A stretch of 64,000 nt of DNA from Nemertoderma westbladi (lineage: Eukaryota > Xenacoelomorpha > Nemertodermatida > Nemertodermatidae), in NCBI GenBank assembly GCA_032718475.1, contig JAUCBJ010007942.1, forward strand, positions 1-64,000, given 5' to 3'. Shown piece after piece: positions 22,676 through 32,826 of the stretch (positions within the stretch are counted from its first letter, which is position 1; the number at the start of each line of letters is the position of its first letter). Below the pieces are notes generated by a model. That model worked only from the letters and a program-made list of their open reading frames with translations. It did not search any database and was not told the DNA's origin. The position numbers were made by a program, and so were the translations under genes.

Positions 22676-24071
22676 AATTAGAGGTGTAGTTACATAATCA
22701 TTACTACTAGAGGGAATACAACAGAGTTTGTAGTTAGTTGTGAGGAGACGTGAGAGTTTCGTCTGCCCTTTGGGCTCGACAACGCTCTAACCTCCTACCC
22801 ATAGCCTAAGATCTAACAAAATGTTTTGGTTTGGGAGTTTTCTTTGAAGGCGATTCCATTTCCAATGTTGATTTATGGGTTTGACGCGATCCTGACTGTC
22901 TGAAGTCGTGTTAGTCAGTCTGTCTGTCTGTCTGTGTGTCGGTTTGTCTGTCAAAAATTAAGGAAACATGAGATCTAATAAAATGTTTTGCTTTTGGGTG
23001 AAATGAAATCACCGACCAAGAAAACCCCATAATTGTTTGTTAATTTGAGATATTTCTCAATTTTGACAGACAAGCAGACAGAAAGACCGACAGACAGACA
23101 GACGTACAAATTAAATAATCAATCAAAAGTAAAAAATAGATATCGGAAATGAAATCACCGACCAAGAAAACCCCATAAATAAATTTGTTTGTTAATTTGA
23201 TTTAGTTCTCAATTTTTACAGACAAACCGACAGACAGACAGACAGACAAACAGACAGAACGTCTAGATTTCTTCAAACTGAAAAAGTGAAATTTTAACTG
23301 TAATTACCACCCAGTGACATTTTAAATGTTATCACCACCCAGAAAAACCCCATAACACAAATTTTGAATAGTTTGTGCGCTTCTTAAATTTTAACAGACA
23401 TACAGACATACCAAAAACAGACAGACTGACTGACATGCAAACAATCGTCTAGAATCGGTAAATAGTGAAAACCGACATCGTATTTGAAATCATCGGCAAA
23501 TAAAAACCCAATAGCAAAAAAATGTAGGTGGTGGTGCTTTATTTATTTATTTGTTACATTTTTATACATTTTTTACATACAGATTTTTTTTGCCGAAATA
23601 AAAACGAATTTGGGCTAAACTGGCTGTGAGTCTAAAATACTCACTTTTTTGATCCCAAACTATTATCAGAAAATAAGCAATCAAGAATTAGTAATAAATA
23701 TAGGGGAGTCTATTTATTGACGTAACTTATTGAAACAAGACCGTGTAAAATTTAATTAAAATTTTAAGAAAGGCTCGCAAGTCTTCCTCTCTTGTTTCTC
23801 TAATTTTAAGTTCCACCCGACTGTACCCTGAAATCTATTCACTGGAGAAAATTTTAAAAATTTTTCAAATCCAAATGGATTGTCTAAAATGTCGAAAATG
23901 TCTCAATATTGTGAGTTCCAAGTAGAATTCCATTTCTTATACCTACAAATCCCGCTCCTATGTGACACATAAGGGTACTACCCTCAATGTTCACATATAA
24001 AGACAATGGAATTCTACCGCTGTCCTTACTACGGTGTACAGGTACGTGGAAATCTATTTGTAAACTCCTAA
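22676..24071. repeat. Element A pol-ORF3 spacer with tandem repeats
   Basis: A non-coding spacer. From about 22910 to 23520 it holds four degenerate copies of a roughly 150-175-bp unit. Each has 'gaaatcaccgaccaagaaaa' or a variant, then 'ccccata', then a CAGACAGACA/TCTGTCTG microsatellite. The remainder is AT-rich. A copy of the dispersed motif GAAAGGCTCGCAAGTCTTCC lies at about 23768. Element B has a spacer of similar length filled by a different minisatellite. Confidence 0.75.
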
Positions 24072-24798
24072 TTATTTACTAGTATTAGGTGGAGATTTGT
24101 AGTCTCCAGACTCGTTACGAGTCTCTTCAAGAAGTACGAGACGTTGAGTCGGTCTGTCTACTGTACGACCGTCAATTGTCCGTACTGTCACAGTTCTTGT
24201 CACTCCATCCATAGATGGATGTGTGGCTAAAATTACACCTGTTATCCAGAAGCGTCTTTTTAGATTCACTTCTGCTAACAGCACGTGATCTCCCGGCTTT
24301 AATGCGCGGGTGTTATTGTACCAAGTTGTTCTGGCAGAAATAGAGGGCAAATAATGGTTTTGCCATATTTCCCAGAATTTGTTAGCCAGTAGTTGCGTGA
24401 TTTTCCACGCTTTTCTACCGTAGCTATCGCTTTCTATTGGAATAGAAATAGGCATTAATGTGGTCGGTGCCTGCATTAGCAGGTGTGCCGGTGTCAAAGC
24501 AAACTGAGATTGTTTGTCATCGGGTACTAATACTATTGGTCTAGTATTTAGTATTGCCTCGATTTCAACAAACAGTGTTGTCAGTTGGTCGTCTGTCAAT
24601 ATGTGGTTTACTGGAATGACCTTTGCCATTGCCGTCTTTATAGATCTAATCAATCTCTCCCAGACTCCGCCTCTCCATGGACTATCTGGAGGATTAAACT
24701 TCCAAACAATCTTGTGAGGTTGTAGTTCGTTCGAGATTTGATCATGATCTAATTTCTTAAAGGCTCTAGCAATCTCATTTCGAGCACCAACAAAGTTT
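24072..24798 (-). pseudogene. Element A integrase, C-terminal part (separated by LINE-B3)
   Basis: This continues pol after the LINE-B insertion. It opens with the integrase segment 'QGTNFVGARNE' and reaches the catalytic glutamate in 'WRGGVWERLIRSIK'. It then runs through 'AILNTRPI', 'LTPAHLLM', 'WQNHYLPSI', 'LKPGDHVLL' and 'TVRTIDGRTVDRPTQRLVLL', the C-terminal domain found in BEL/Pao (DUF5641-like). It ends with a stop at 24072. No internal stop is seen from 24798 to 24072, so before the LINE insertion the integrase was probably complete. Its first ATG-like start is irrelevant; it is part of a polyprotein. Confidence 0.8.
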
Positions 24799-24807
24799 GT
24801 CCCTTGG
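24799..24807. repeat. Target duplication GTCCCTTGG, left side of LINE-B3
   Basis: The nine bases GTCCCTTGG lie at 24799-24807 and again at 26688-26696 after the LINE tail. They belong to the integrase codons interrupted by the insertion. Confidence 0.8.
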
Positions 24808-25086
24808 ACCTGGGATCATGGATCCGGAAGTCAGGTGAGGACCTTCGAATACGTAAGGGAAAGGCATGGGCAGCCTTGAATAGGCTTTCCAGGATTTGGA
24901 AGTCACCTAGAATTAATCGGAAACTTAAGGTCCGATTATTTAGAGCAGCAGTAGTTCCAGTACTCCTCTACGGGAGTCCATGCTGGGCTCTAACTGCTGA
25001 GGACACCAAATCTCTGGATGGCACATTCACAAGAATGCTACGCCGGGTTCATTGTGTCAAGTACAATGCACACATCTCCAACCAGA

Positions 25087-26353
25087 GGTGTTCGGACACT
25101 TCCCCCCCGGACACTTCCCCCCCGGACAGTTCCCCCCCGCTCAAGTAGGACACTTCCCCCCCGGACACTTCCCCCCCAGACACTTCCCCCCCGCGGACAC
25201 TTCCCCCCCGACTGTTCTTAACTTCGCACATTCGTATTTTTCATTTTGTAAGGTAAACGGACCGCTTGTATCCAGATAAGTTGTATCCAATTTTCCTTTC
25301 GTAGCTCAGAAAGTGATCTTTTGCATCCCGATTTTACATTATTATTTATGTTTTATTTAACAAGCTTTATTTATGGGTTTTATCAATGCAATTACATCGT
25401 ATTGTTTGCTAATCTTTAAACAATTAATTATATTAGATGACCTATAAATTCCATCCCCGGAATGATATACTGTTTTTATTAACTATAGAATTATAATAAT
25501 TAATTGTTTTAATTATAGGTATTATTATGTAATAGTCTTCTTCAAATTGTAGCAGATGGGGATGAATATTATTGTTGCAATCAAAATTATACCTCTCCAG
25601 GGTAAAATCGGTGTGCGTCGACCTGTATTCTGTGTTCAGCATTACTTATTGATATACATATTACTACTATACATACTATATAGATATTATACACACTACA
25701 TATTAAATTTTCTGGTTACTTGCAATATTTTTAATAGGATTTTGTTGAATTATATAATATTGTAGTAATTTATATATTAAATTGGTTAACATTCAATACA
25801 GCTCCTACTTTAGGCTTAGTCAATTTATTATCTGATGATACAAACATGAATTAATTATTTCAAAATGGTCTTAAGTCTTTCACCACGGGCACTCAGGGAA
25901 ATGCCGGGGTCTGGGGGCGATAACCTCCAAGAAAAGAAGCGGGGGTTTGGGGGCGGCAGCCCCCAAGAAAAGAAGCGGGGGTTTGGGGGCGGCAGCCCCC
26001 AAGAAAAGAAGCGGGGGTTTGGGGGCGGTAGCCCCCAACAAAAGAAGCGGGGGTTTGGGGGCGGCAGCCCCCAATTAAAAGAAATTAAAAGAATTAAAGG
26101 AATTAAAAGAAAAACAAACAAAATTTGACTATAAAAATGTTTCTTTTATAATTTTGAAAAAACTTGTCTAGATACAACTTGTCCTGTAACCATCTTTAAC
26201 TTTTGTTCATTGCTTTGATGCACCCAGATTAATTTTAACACTTTAACTGGGGGGGAAGTGTCCGGGGGGCAAGTGTCCGGGGGGGAAGTGTCCTACTTGG
26301 GCGGGGGGGAAGTGTCCGGGGGGGAAGTGTCCGGGGGGGAAGTGTCCTAGATC
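25087..26353. mobile_element. TIR element with clustered GGACACTTCCCCCCC repeats
   Basis: A 1267-bp insertion in LINE-B3 flanked by the 9-bp duplication CCAACCAGA (25078-25086 and 26354-26362). The left end (25095-25210) has about seven copies of GGACACTTCCCCCCC or near variants. The right end (26249-26348) has the inverted form GGGGGGGAAGTGTCC. Both ends share the spacer phrase CAAGTAGGACACTTCC, in inverse orientation. The interior is AT-rich (25230-25860) plus a five-copy 36-bp G/C-rich repeat. No transposase frame is visible, so it is non-autonomous. A 9-bp duplication fits Mutator-like elements best; hAT (8 bp) is less likely. Confidence 0.8.
25900..26075. repeat. Five-copy 36-bp minisatellite inside the TIR element
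   Basis: The unit contains GGGGGTTTGGGGGCGGCAGC, then CCCCCAAGAAAAGAAGC; it is 36 bp, so all frames stay open. GGGGGC..GCCCCC can pair within the unit. The open frames it produces on both strands are repeat artefacts, not genes. Confidence 0.85.
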
Positions 26354-26696
26354 CCAACCAGACACTATATAACATTGGAGGTGTCTCATTGGCTCCCCCA
26401 AGCTTGACACTAGAACAAAATCGCCTCCGCTTTGCAGGACATTGCTTTCGCCGTGAGGACCAGCCAGTGCATAATCTTGTACTTTGGCAGCCTCATGGAG
26501 TGAATAAGCATGGTGGACAGCCCATGACTTTCTTGAGACGCATCTTAAAGGACACTGGCCTTAAAGATGCGGATGATCTAGCAAATGTCATGGGTGATAG
26601 GGAGTTGTGGCGGTGCAATTTTGTTGACAAGCCGGCACAGCATTCTTAAAAATGCAGCTGCAATGCAGCATGCCGATCATAGTAGTAGTCCCTTGG

Positions 26697-29600
26697 TCTG
26701 AGTACAAGCATTTTACTAGTCCGCGTCTAGCGATAAATCGCCGCAATGCTAGTATAAACACGTTGGTGGAAAGATCCATCACACGTTCAATATGAACTGC
26801 CCTACTGGACATACATGTGAAAATCAGTCCCCAGCGTTTTACTAATATACGTCCACGTTTCGTATGTATGGGACCAAAGCAATCAATTCCAGTCTCTGTA
26901 AAAGGTGGTCTGAATGCTTGAAGTCGTGCTTGTGGTAGTTCACTCATTTCTTGGGTACCTATTCTAGAATGTACCTTTTTACAAATAATACACGTACGTG
27001 TCACTGAACTTAACGCTTTACTGGGTCTAATTAATACAAATCTTGTACGTAAGTAGGAAAGACAGTGGTGTCTTCCAGCGTGTTTCAGATGTAAATGTGC
27101 GTCCAGTATCATTGCACGTTGTAGTTCGTGGTGTTGCGGTATTATTATTGGGTATCTAAAGTTTGTGTTAAAGTCAATGTTTTGAAGCCGAGATTTATGA
27201 CAAATTAAGCCATTATAAATAATCGGACTCCAACTCAGTATTGGTGACGACTTGATTGGTTGACCTTGATTTATAGATGTGAATTCGCGCGCGAAATATC
27301 GCAGTTGGTAATGGCGAATTAATTTAATCTCACACCTGTCAATCTCAGACAATGTAAGTCGACGTGTAAAGTCTCGTTTGCCTTTAACGTATTGTACAAA
27401 ACGTACAATCCACGCTAATTTTCGGCAAGAGTTTGTCCAAGAATCTGTTAGGTTTACAATACGGTCGACGTAAGTATTTGTGACGTCATCAGGTAAGTCA
27501 ATGGAGAATTTGGAAGGTTTTGAATTACTAGAAGGGCCCACGGGTCCGCCGGTAAGTATTCCCTTGTTGACTGTTGATCCGTCCGGGTCTACAAGTAATT
27601 TGTCCTTCTTCGTCTTCTTACCTTGATTGTCAGTACTTTGTAAGTCGATCGTTAATGGTGGTTTGAACTCTATGGGGTCAGCAGGTTTCGGTAAACTTAT
27701 TTTTCTGCCGATATTAATCTCAGGTTTCACCATAGGTTGCAAGTTCGGTATGTCTCTTGAGCGCAAAGTAACACCTGTATTTACATTAGCGTAGGTACTA
27801 CCCACATCTGTAATACATGAGGTTTCACCGTGCTTATGGTTGCTCAAGTGTGTCAAAATTGGTAGTTTGTCAATACAAGGCCGCTCCAATAGGGAAACTG
27901 CGGCTTTATTGTTTGTCAATATGTTACTAGTGTCTGGTAGAACATTTTGTGACATGTCTGGTAAAATGTTTCGCGGAACATCCGGCGAAATATCTAGTGA
28001 CGTGTCTGGCAAAATGTCTGGTTGGCTGTCTAGTAACGTGTCTGGCGATACGTCTGGTAACGTATCTGGCGATACGTCTGGTAACGTATCTGGTTGTTTG
28101 TCAATAGAAGGCCGCTCCAATAGAGAAACTGCGGCTTTACTGTTAGTCGATACATTACTAATGTCCGGTAGAACATTTTGTGATGTTTCTAACAAAATGT
28201 CTAGTCGACTGTCTAGTAACATGTCTGGTTGACCGTCTGGCGATATGTCTGGTGTAGAAAGGCTCGCAAGTCTTCCTCTCTTGACCTTTGAAGTTATATC
28301 TTTCCATTTCGCCTTCGGTTTTTTCTTGAGTTTTGCCGCCGTCGTCCTTTTCTTTGCCTTCCCCTTTTTTGGTTTCTTGATTTCGGCGTCCTTAGGGATA
28401 GTGTTAGACTTGTTGTCGTATAACGGAGGCCAATTTAGTGTTGGTCTTTGTAAGAATTGTGGTCCGTGCTGCCAAAATTCTTTGTTCTCTGGTTTACAGA
28501 ATTCCTCAGGCATCATTCCTCGCGACGCAATATCAGCTGGGTTTTGTGGGCCGGGACAATGTCGCCAATCCTCTTTTATTGAACGGTCTAGAATTTCTGC
28601 GCGACGGTTAGCTACGAATGTCTTGAATTCAAGTGTGTCGTTATTTATGTAAAATAAAACCAACGTCGCGTCAGTCCAATAAAATATCTGTAAACTTGAC
28701 AGTAGTTCTGTCTGTATGAGGTTCACGATGGTGGTTGACAGGGTTGCGGCTTGTAGCTCAGCTCGTGGTGTCGTCATATACTTAGTAGGCATTGTTTTTG
28801 CCTTAGAAGTAATGAGCGAAACATCGAATTCTTCTGAGTCTACTTGTCTGCGCAAGTACGCTGCCACACCAAAGCCGTTGTCACTGGCGTCAGAAAAACA
28901 ATGTAATTCCAAGTTGTCAGGAAACGTTGTTTGTAATGGAAAGTAGACTCTGGGTATGGAATAATCCTCTAGCGAAGACAATTCCGCCTCCCAGGTCTTC
29001 CATAAGTCCACTTGGTCTGATGAGATCTGCTCGTCCCATGTCAGTCCATCCTTCCAAATACTGCGCATATAAATGCGGGCTTGCAGTATTACTGGACTGA
29101 TGAATCCTAATGGATCGAACAATCGGCTGAATTTTGACAAGCATGATCTCTTTGTCAGTGTGTTTTCTTGACTGTCCAGTCTCACTTTCACTCGAAAGTT
29201 GTCTGTGTTTGGGTCCCAAAAGAGCCCCAACACCTTGGTCGTCGGTAGTGGTTCGAACTCTAGGTCAATGTCACCACCTCCACGCTCAGTCGTTCCGAAT
29301 GAGTCTACTAATTCGGCACTGTTTGAGGCGAATTTGGTGAGGTTAAAACCTCCGCCCGCTAAGCAGTCCCGTAATTGATGTGCTACTGTTGTAGCACGTT
29401 CTACTGTGTCGCAACTCTGTAAACCGTCGTCAACGTAAAAGTCACGCTCCACAATCCTAATTATCTCTGGGTCATACAAATGTTTCTGATCCCTAGCGGC
29501 TTGTTTTAGGGCGTACATCGTGCAGTTTGGGCTGTCTCTGGCACCGAAAACGCGAACTTGCATTTGGTAAGTCGCCGGTGGTAGACTTAAGTCTCCTTCC

Positions 29601-31215
29601 AGGTACCAGAGGAACCGCAAACTGTCTCTGTCTCGCTCTAACGCTCTCACTTGGTGAAACATCGCTTCAACGTCGCAAGTAAAAGCTACTTGACGCTGAC
29701 GGAAGCGCATAATCACCCCCATAAGATTATTATTCATGTTTGGTCCATCCATCAACTCGCTATTGAGGGACATTCCCTCAAACAGAGCCGCACAGTCATT
29801 GACTACACGTACTTTGTCTGGTTTGTCGGGGTGTCTCACGTAGTGATGTGGCAAGTAGTACGTCTGGTCGGTCACTATCTCTGGGTTAGTCATCCGGATA
29901 GCGTATCCCTTGGTCAAATACGTCTCCATCTGAGTGTTGTACTGCAGATGGGCTTTCTCGTCCTTTAATAGACGTTGCCGTATTGAGTGTAGACGTCTTA
30001 GAGCCAGTGGATAGTTATTTATGAGTTTAGGACTTTGGCTACGCCATAACATCCCTACCTCATAATGTCCGTCCTCCGTCTGTCGGATAGTATCTTCCAT
30101 GATCTTCAGAGATTGTTTCTCCTGTTCCGACATACAAGGTTCGTAGCTACCAGGTTCAGCTGTATCTTGTTCTAACCACCTGATAGTCTTCTCCGTTAAT
30201 TCTTTGTCCAATACAGCTTGTTCCAATTGATGATTTCTCAACGCGTCATTATCGATCTCGACGGGTATTGTTGAGGTTATTGGGGTAGGTAGACTCGCAA
30301 GCCTTCTGGCGTTATCATCTGTCGTCGATGGAATCTCTAGCTGACTCGTCTTCTCCCCAAGTTCTAAACTCACCTGGTGGGTTAGCTGCTCCTTGTGACT
30401 TATCATACTAGTCACACGTCTGTCATGTTTTGTCGACTGTAGTGTAGTATGGTTCACGTCGTGTGAGAAGGAATGAATTGAATTTGTAGTTAATAAACTA
30501 CATGTACTTTGTACATCGTCTTCCTCGTCACTTACGTCTAGTGTGCGCACAGGCGCTCGAGTATACCACCCTATCGGCGTTCTGCAGGCGTATGCGTTTC
30601 CCGCTACGACTGCCGATGGTCTGGTTTCCCACACTTGGTGTAGGTTGAATTGGTCTGTCCCGATCAGCATGGCTACCGATCTATAATTGACAGGACATTC
30701 GGGTACACCAAGGTGTCTGAAATACTTACGGTCCTCCAAGGATTGTTCTGGGACCGGACCTAGTAGGTTACTAAAGTCTTTGGTGGCCGCAAAGGTCAAA
30801 TCCTTGAAGGGTAACAAAGACCTCTCCCTCTCGCTGTGTTGCGATTTCGGAAGAAGAGAGTCTAAGTTTAACTTGACTCGTGTCACTGGTATTGCACGTT
30901 GTCCGTGCATACTACTTACGGTATAACTGACGCGCTTACCTTGTCGGAGATCCGTCACTACATCAGCTATCTTTTCATCCACGTAGCTGTGAGATGAGGC
31001 TGAATCCAGGATCACTTGTGTCCTTCTGGGCTCCTCCCCGAGGCGCACCCACGAGGCGGACACCTTTCCACCACCCCTGGGGCCAGTCCGACAGATGTTA
31101 TTATCAGACCGGGCCGGAGGGTGGCCTGATGCTTCCCGGGTTCTGTTTTCGGTCCCCCGATCACACCAGCACAGCTCGTCGAACGTGTAGCCAGATGGGC
31201 GGCTACTGTCAACTT
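26697..31215 (-). CDS. Element A pol: protease, RT, RNase H, integrase N-terminal part
   Basis: A BEL/Pao polyprotein; residues are numbered from 31063 (a GTG codon), but the frame is open up to about 31215. The aspartic protease has 'VILDSASSHSYVDE' with D20 (DSA in place of the commoner DSG). RT: 'FTCDVEAMFHQV' with D464 and 'FYVDDGL' with D545/D546. RNase H: 'FSDAS' D725, 'RAEL' E769, 'WTDAT' D798, then 'NPADIASRG'. An unusually long low-complexity linker spans about 880-1195. Integrase: HX4H at 1323/1328 and CX2C at 1358/1361, then 'GIDCFGP' D1394 and 'YSDQG' D1456, where LINE-B3 interrupts at 26697. The catalytic E is at 24.7 kb. No internal stops. The enzyme copies and integrates the element; this copy is inactivated by the insertion. 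Confidence 0.9.
27466..28426 (-). repeat. Repetitive linker inside element A pol
   Basis: Coding sequence for about 320 residues between RNase H and integrase. It starts with a Lys-rich patch ('KKPKKGKAKKRTTAAKLKKK'), then many 'PDTLPDVSPD'-type repeats encoded by 24-bp and longer DNA repeats. It includes a duplicated block 'NSKAAVSLLERPSIDK' / 'NNKAAVSLLERPCIDK'. The frame stays open throughout. Element B pol has only a short acidic linker at this position, so the expansion is specific to element A. Confidence 0.8.
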
Positions 31216-32223
31216 ACTGTGGCCTGACTGTACATTGAGCCAACTCAAAGTATAACAAAGAGTCAACCGGCAGGTGGACCAGTCGATAGCGATCGAGCAC
31301 CAAGGTCGCCCTTGGGCCTAACCGACGGTCTTGTCCCATGTGGGCTTGCGCTACCCAACATGGAATTTTGACTCGTTTTCACCTGCCTCGCCGGCAATAT
31401 TGAGGGGAAGTAAGTTCCAAAAACAATATTGACTAGCTCGAAAGCTAGGAACAAGTAACCACTTACCCGTCCTGTACACGTGTACTCAACAGATGTTCAC
31501 GAAATCAAGTACACTACGGTAAACACAAAATCTGACGCATACCATGCACACACAGATGACATAATCGGGTAAGGACAAAATCGGGGTCAAAATCGGGAAG
31601 GACAAAATCAGAGGGGACAAAATTGTATCGACTGAAACTCGAAAAGAGTCGAGAGTACTTTATTTTACCGACAGGGTAAAATAACTTGTGTGCACAAAGT
31701 ATGCTGGGGTGCAGTAAAGTATGGTCCTACTAATACCAGCGGCGTCTTGTCCAACTGGCAAGGGTTCCCATACCCACTCGCAGTGGCCACACATACAATC
31801 ACGTGTACTCACGTACCCACAGCAACAGAAAACTCAAGACCCGACGGTTTATTCCAATGCCACCAAAGACCAATCAGCTGAACATGGAGACAATAACATA
31901 TAGTATCAAAAAAAACGGAACAGCTGACAGTCAATGGAACCATCCAAGCCCCAAGCAAACTGCCACTGATCGCCCACATACAAAACATAGTTCACGCCAC
32001 ATGAGCCACAAATCACGCCATGCCACCACCCCTACTGTGTACAGGACTGGCAGTACGGCAACAGGCCGACTAGACGGTACCACGGCACCATGTCGATTCA
32101 TGGTTCGTTAGACACGAGGGCCTTAAGTATCTCCCTTGCACTTAGAATCGATTTAACGTGCCCCTAGACCCTCACGAGTCTGCCGCCGCCTGTTTACGCC
32201 ACCCCTATAGAGACCTCACCTCT
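31216..32223. other. Non-coding gap between gag and pol of element A
   Basis: About 1.0 kb without a long frame, where BEL/Pao elements usually have a continuous gag-pol. On the element's strand it contains two AATAAA signals (near 31658 and 31853), a hairpin 'CTCGACTCTTTTCGAG', and a consensus-like splice donor 'ACGGGTAAGT' (about 31458-31467) with possible CAG acceptors near 31210-31230. A solo-LTR-like insertion or a spliced intron are both possible. I could not find a convincing flanking duplication. Confidence 0.5.
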
Positions 32224-32826
32224 TTAGGTAGCGTAGATTCTCTTACTCCCCTTTGTGCCAGTAATCTTAATCGGGATTACACTGAATCCCTTTAGTTGGT
32301 CAGTAGTCAGAAGCGCGATCGATGGCTGTTCATCTCCATCCGAATATACGTCGTCGTCTTCTGACTCTTCGTCCGACGATCCGGATTGTTCTGAGAAGCA
32401 ATCCTCAATATGGGTCACGAAGGTTGGAGTCGTTTTCGATTCTCGTTTTCTGTAGGCCACATCACATCTCGCTGCTGCTTCCGGGTGTTCCCTGGCGAAG
32501 CGTTTTGTCGGCGTGTGGCTGTCTGTGTGGAGCAGACCGTCGTGGTTGCGTCCACAGGATGGACAAGTGTCGGTATTTGGGCAATCTTTACGGACGTGTC
32601 CGTGTCGCGTACACCGCCAACAAGAGTCCAATGGCCGTATTTGCAGCCGTCGTTCTTCCGAGTTCAACTCGCGAAACTGTCGACAACCTCGCAACTTGTG
32701 ACCGATATACCGCTTGCCTAAATGCTCGCAGTATTGGCAGCCGCTGAAGTCGGTACTGAGTTGTTGTCTAGTCTGTTTTGTCCCAATGGGCGCAGATACC
32801 CTACTACCGTCCGAGAATTGTCGTGA
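32224..32826 (-). pseudogene. Element A gag, zinc-knuckle and protease-leader part
   Basis: This continues in the same frame as the preceding gag segment after the stop at 32827-32829. It encodes 'CQYCEHLGKRYIGHKLRGC' (partly before the first ATG at 32694) and 'CWRCTRHGHVRKDC' followed by 'CPSCGRNHDGLLH', the paired Cys/His clusters typical of BEL/Pao Gag. An acidic stretch ('SDEESEDDDVYSDGDEQ') and 'FSVIPIKITGTKGSKRIYAT' follow. That last strand resembles the beginning of a retropepsin but ends in a stop instead of the catalytic Asp. Confidence 0.75.

Larger units (their letters stand above)
24808..26687 (+). mobile_element. LINE-B copy 3, inserted in element A integrase
   Basis: A 5'-truncated LINE-B copy on the plus strand (antisense to element A), starting at 'acctgggatcatgg' and ending GCATGCCGATCATAGTAGTA. 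It is flanked by a 9-bp duplication. It is itself split at 25087-26353 by a TIR element, leaving coding pieces at 24804-25086 ('GSWIRKSGEDLRIRKGKAW', 'FRAAVVPVLLYGSPCW') and 26354-26649 ('NRLRFAGHCFRREDQ', 'GGQPMTFLRRILKDTG'). Both pieces are very similar to LINE-B2 and LINE-B6. Confidence 0.9.

Noticed and set aside
25018-25279. Overlapping frames with repeated 'FPPGHFPPG' or 'GGEVSGGEVS' peptides
   Set aside because: They are translations of the GGACACTTCCCCCCC repeat array in a TIR element, open on both strands; no gene.
31012-31454. Minus-strand frames of 63-84 codons between gag and pol as a protease leader
   Set aside because: They are not in the pol frame and carry no catalytic motif.
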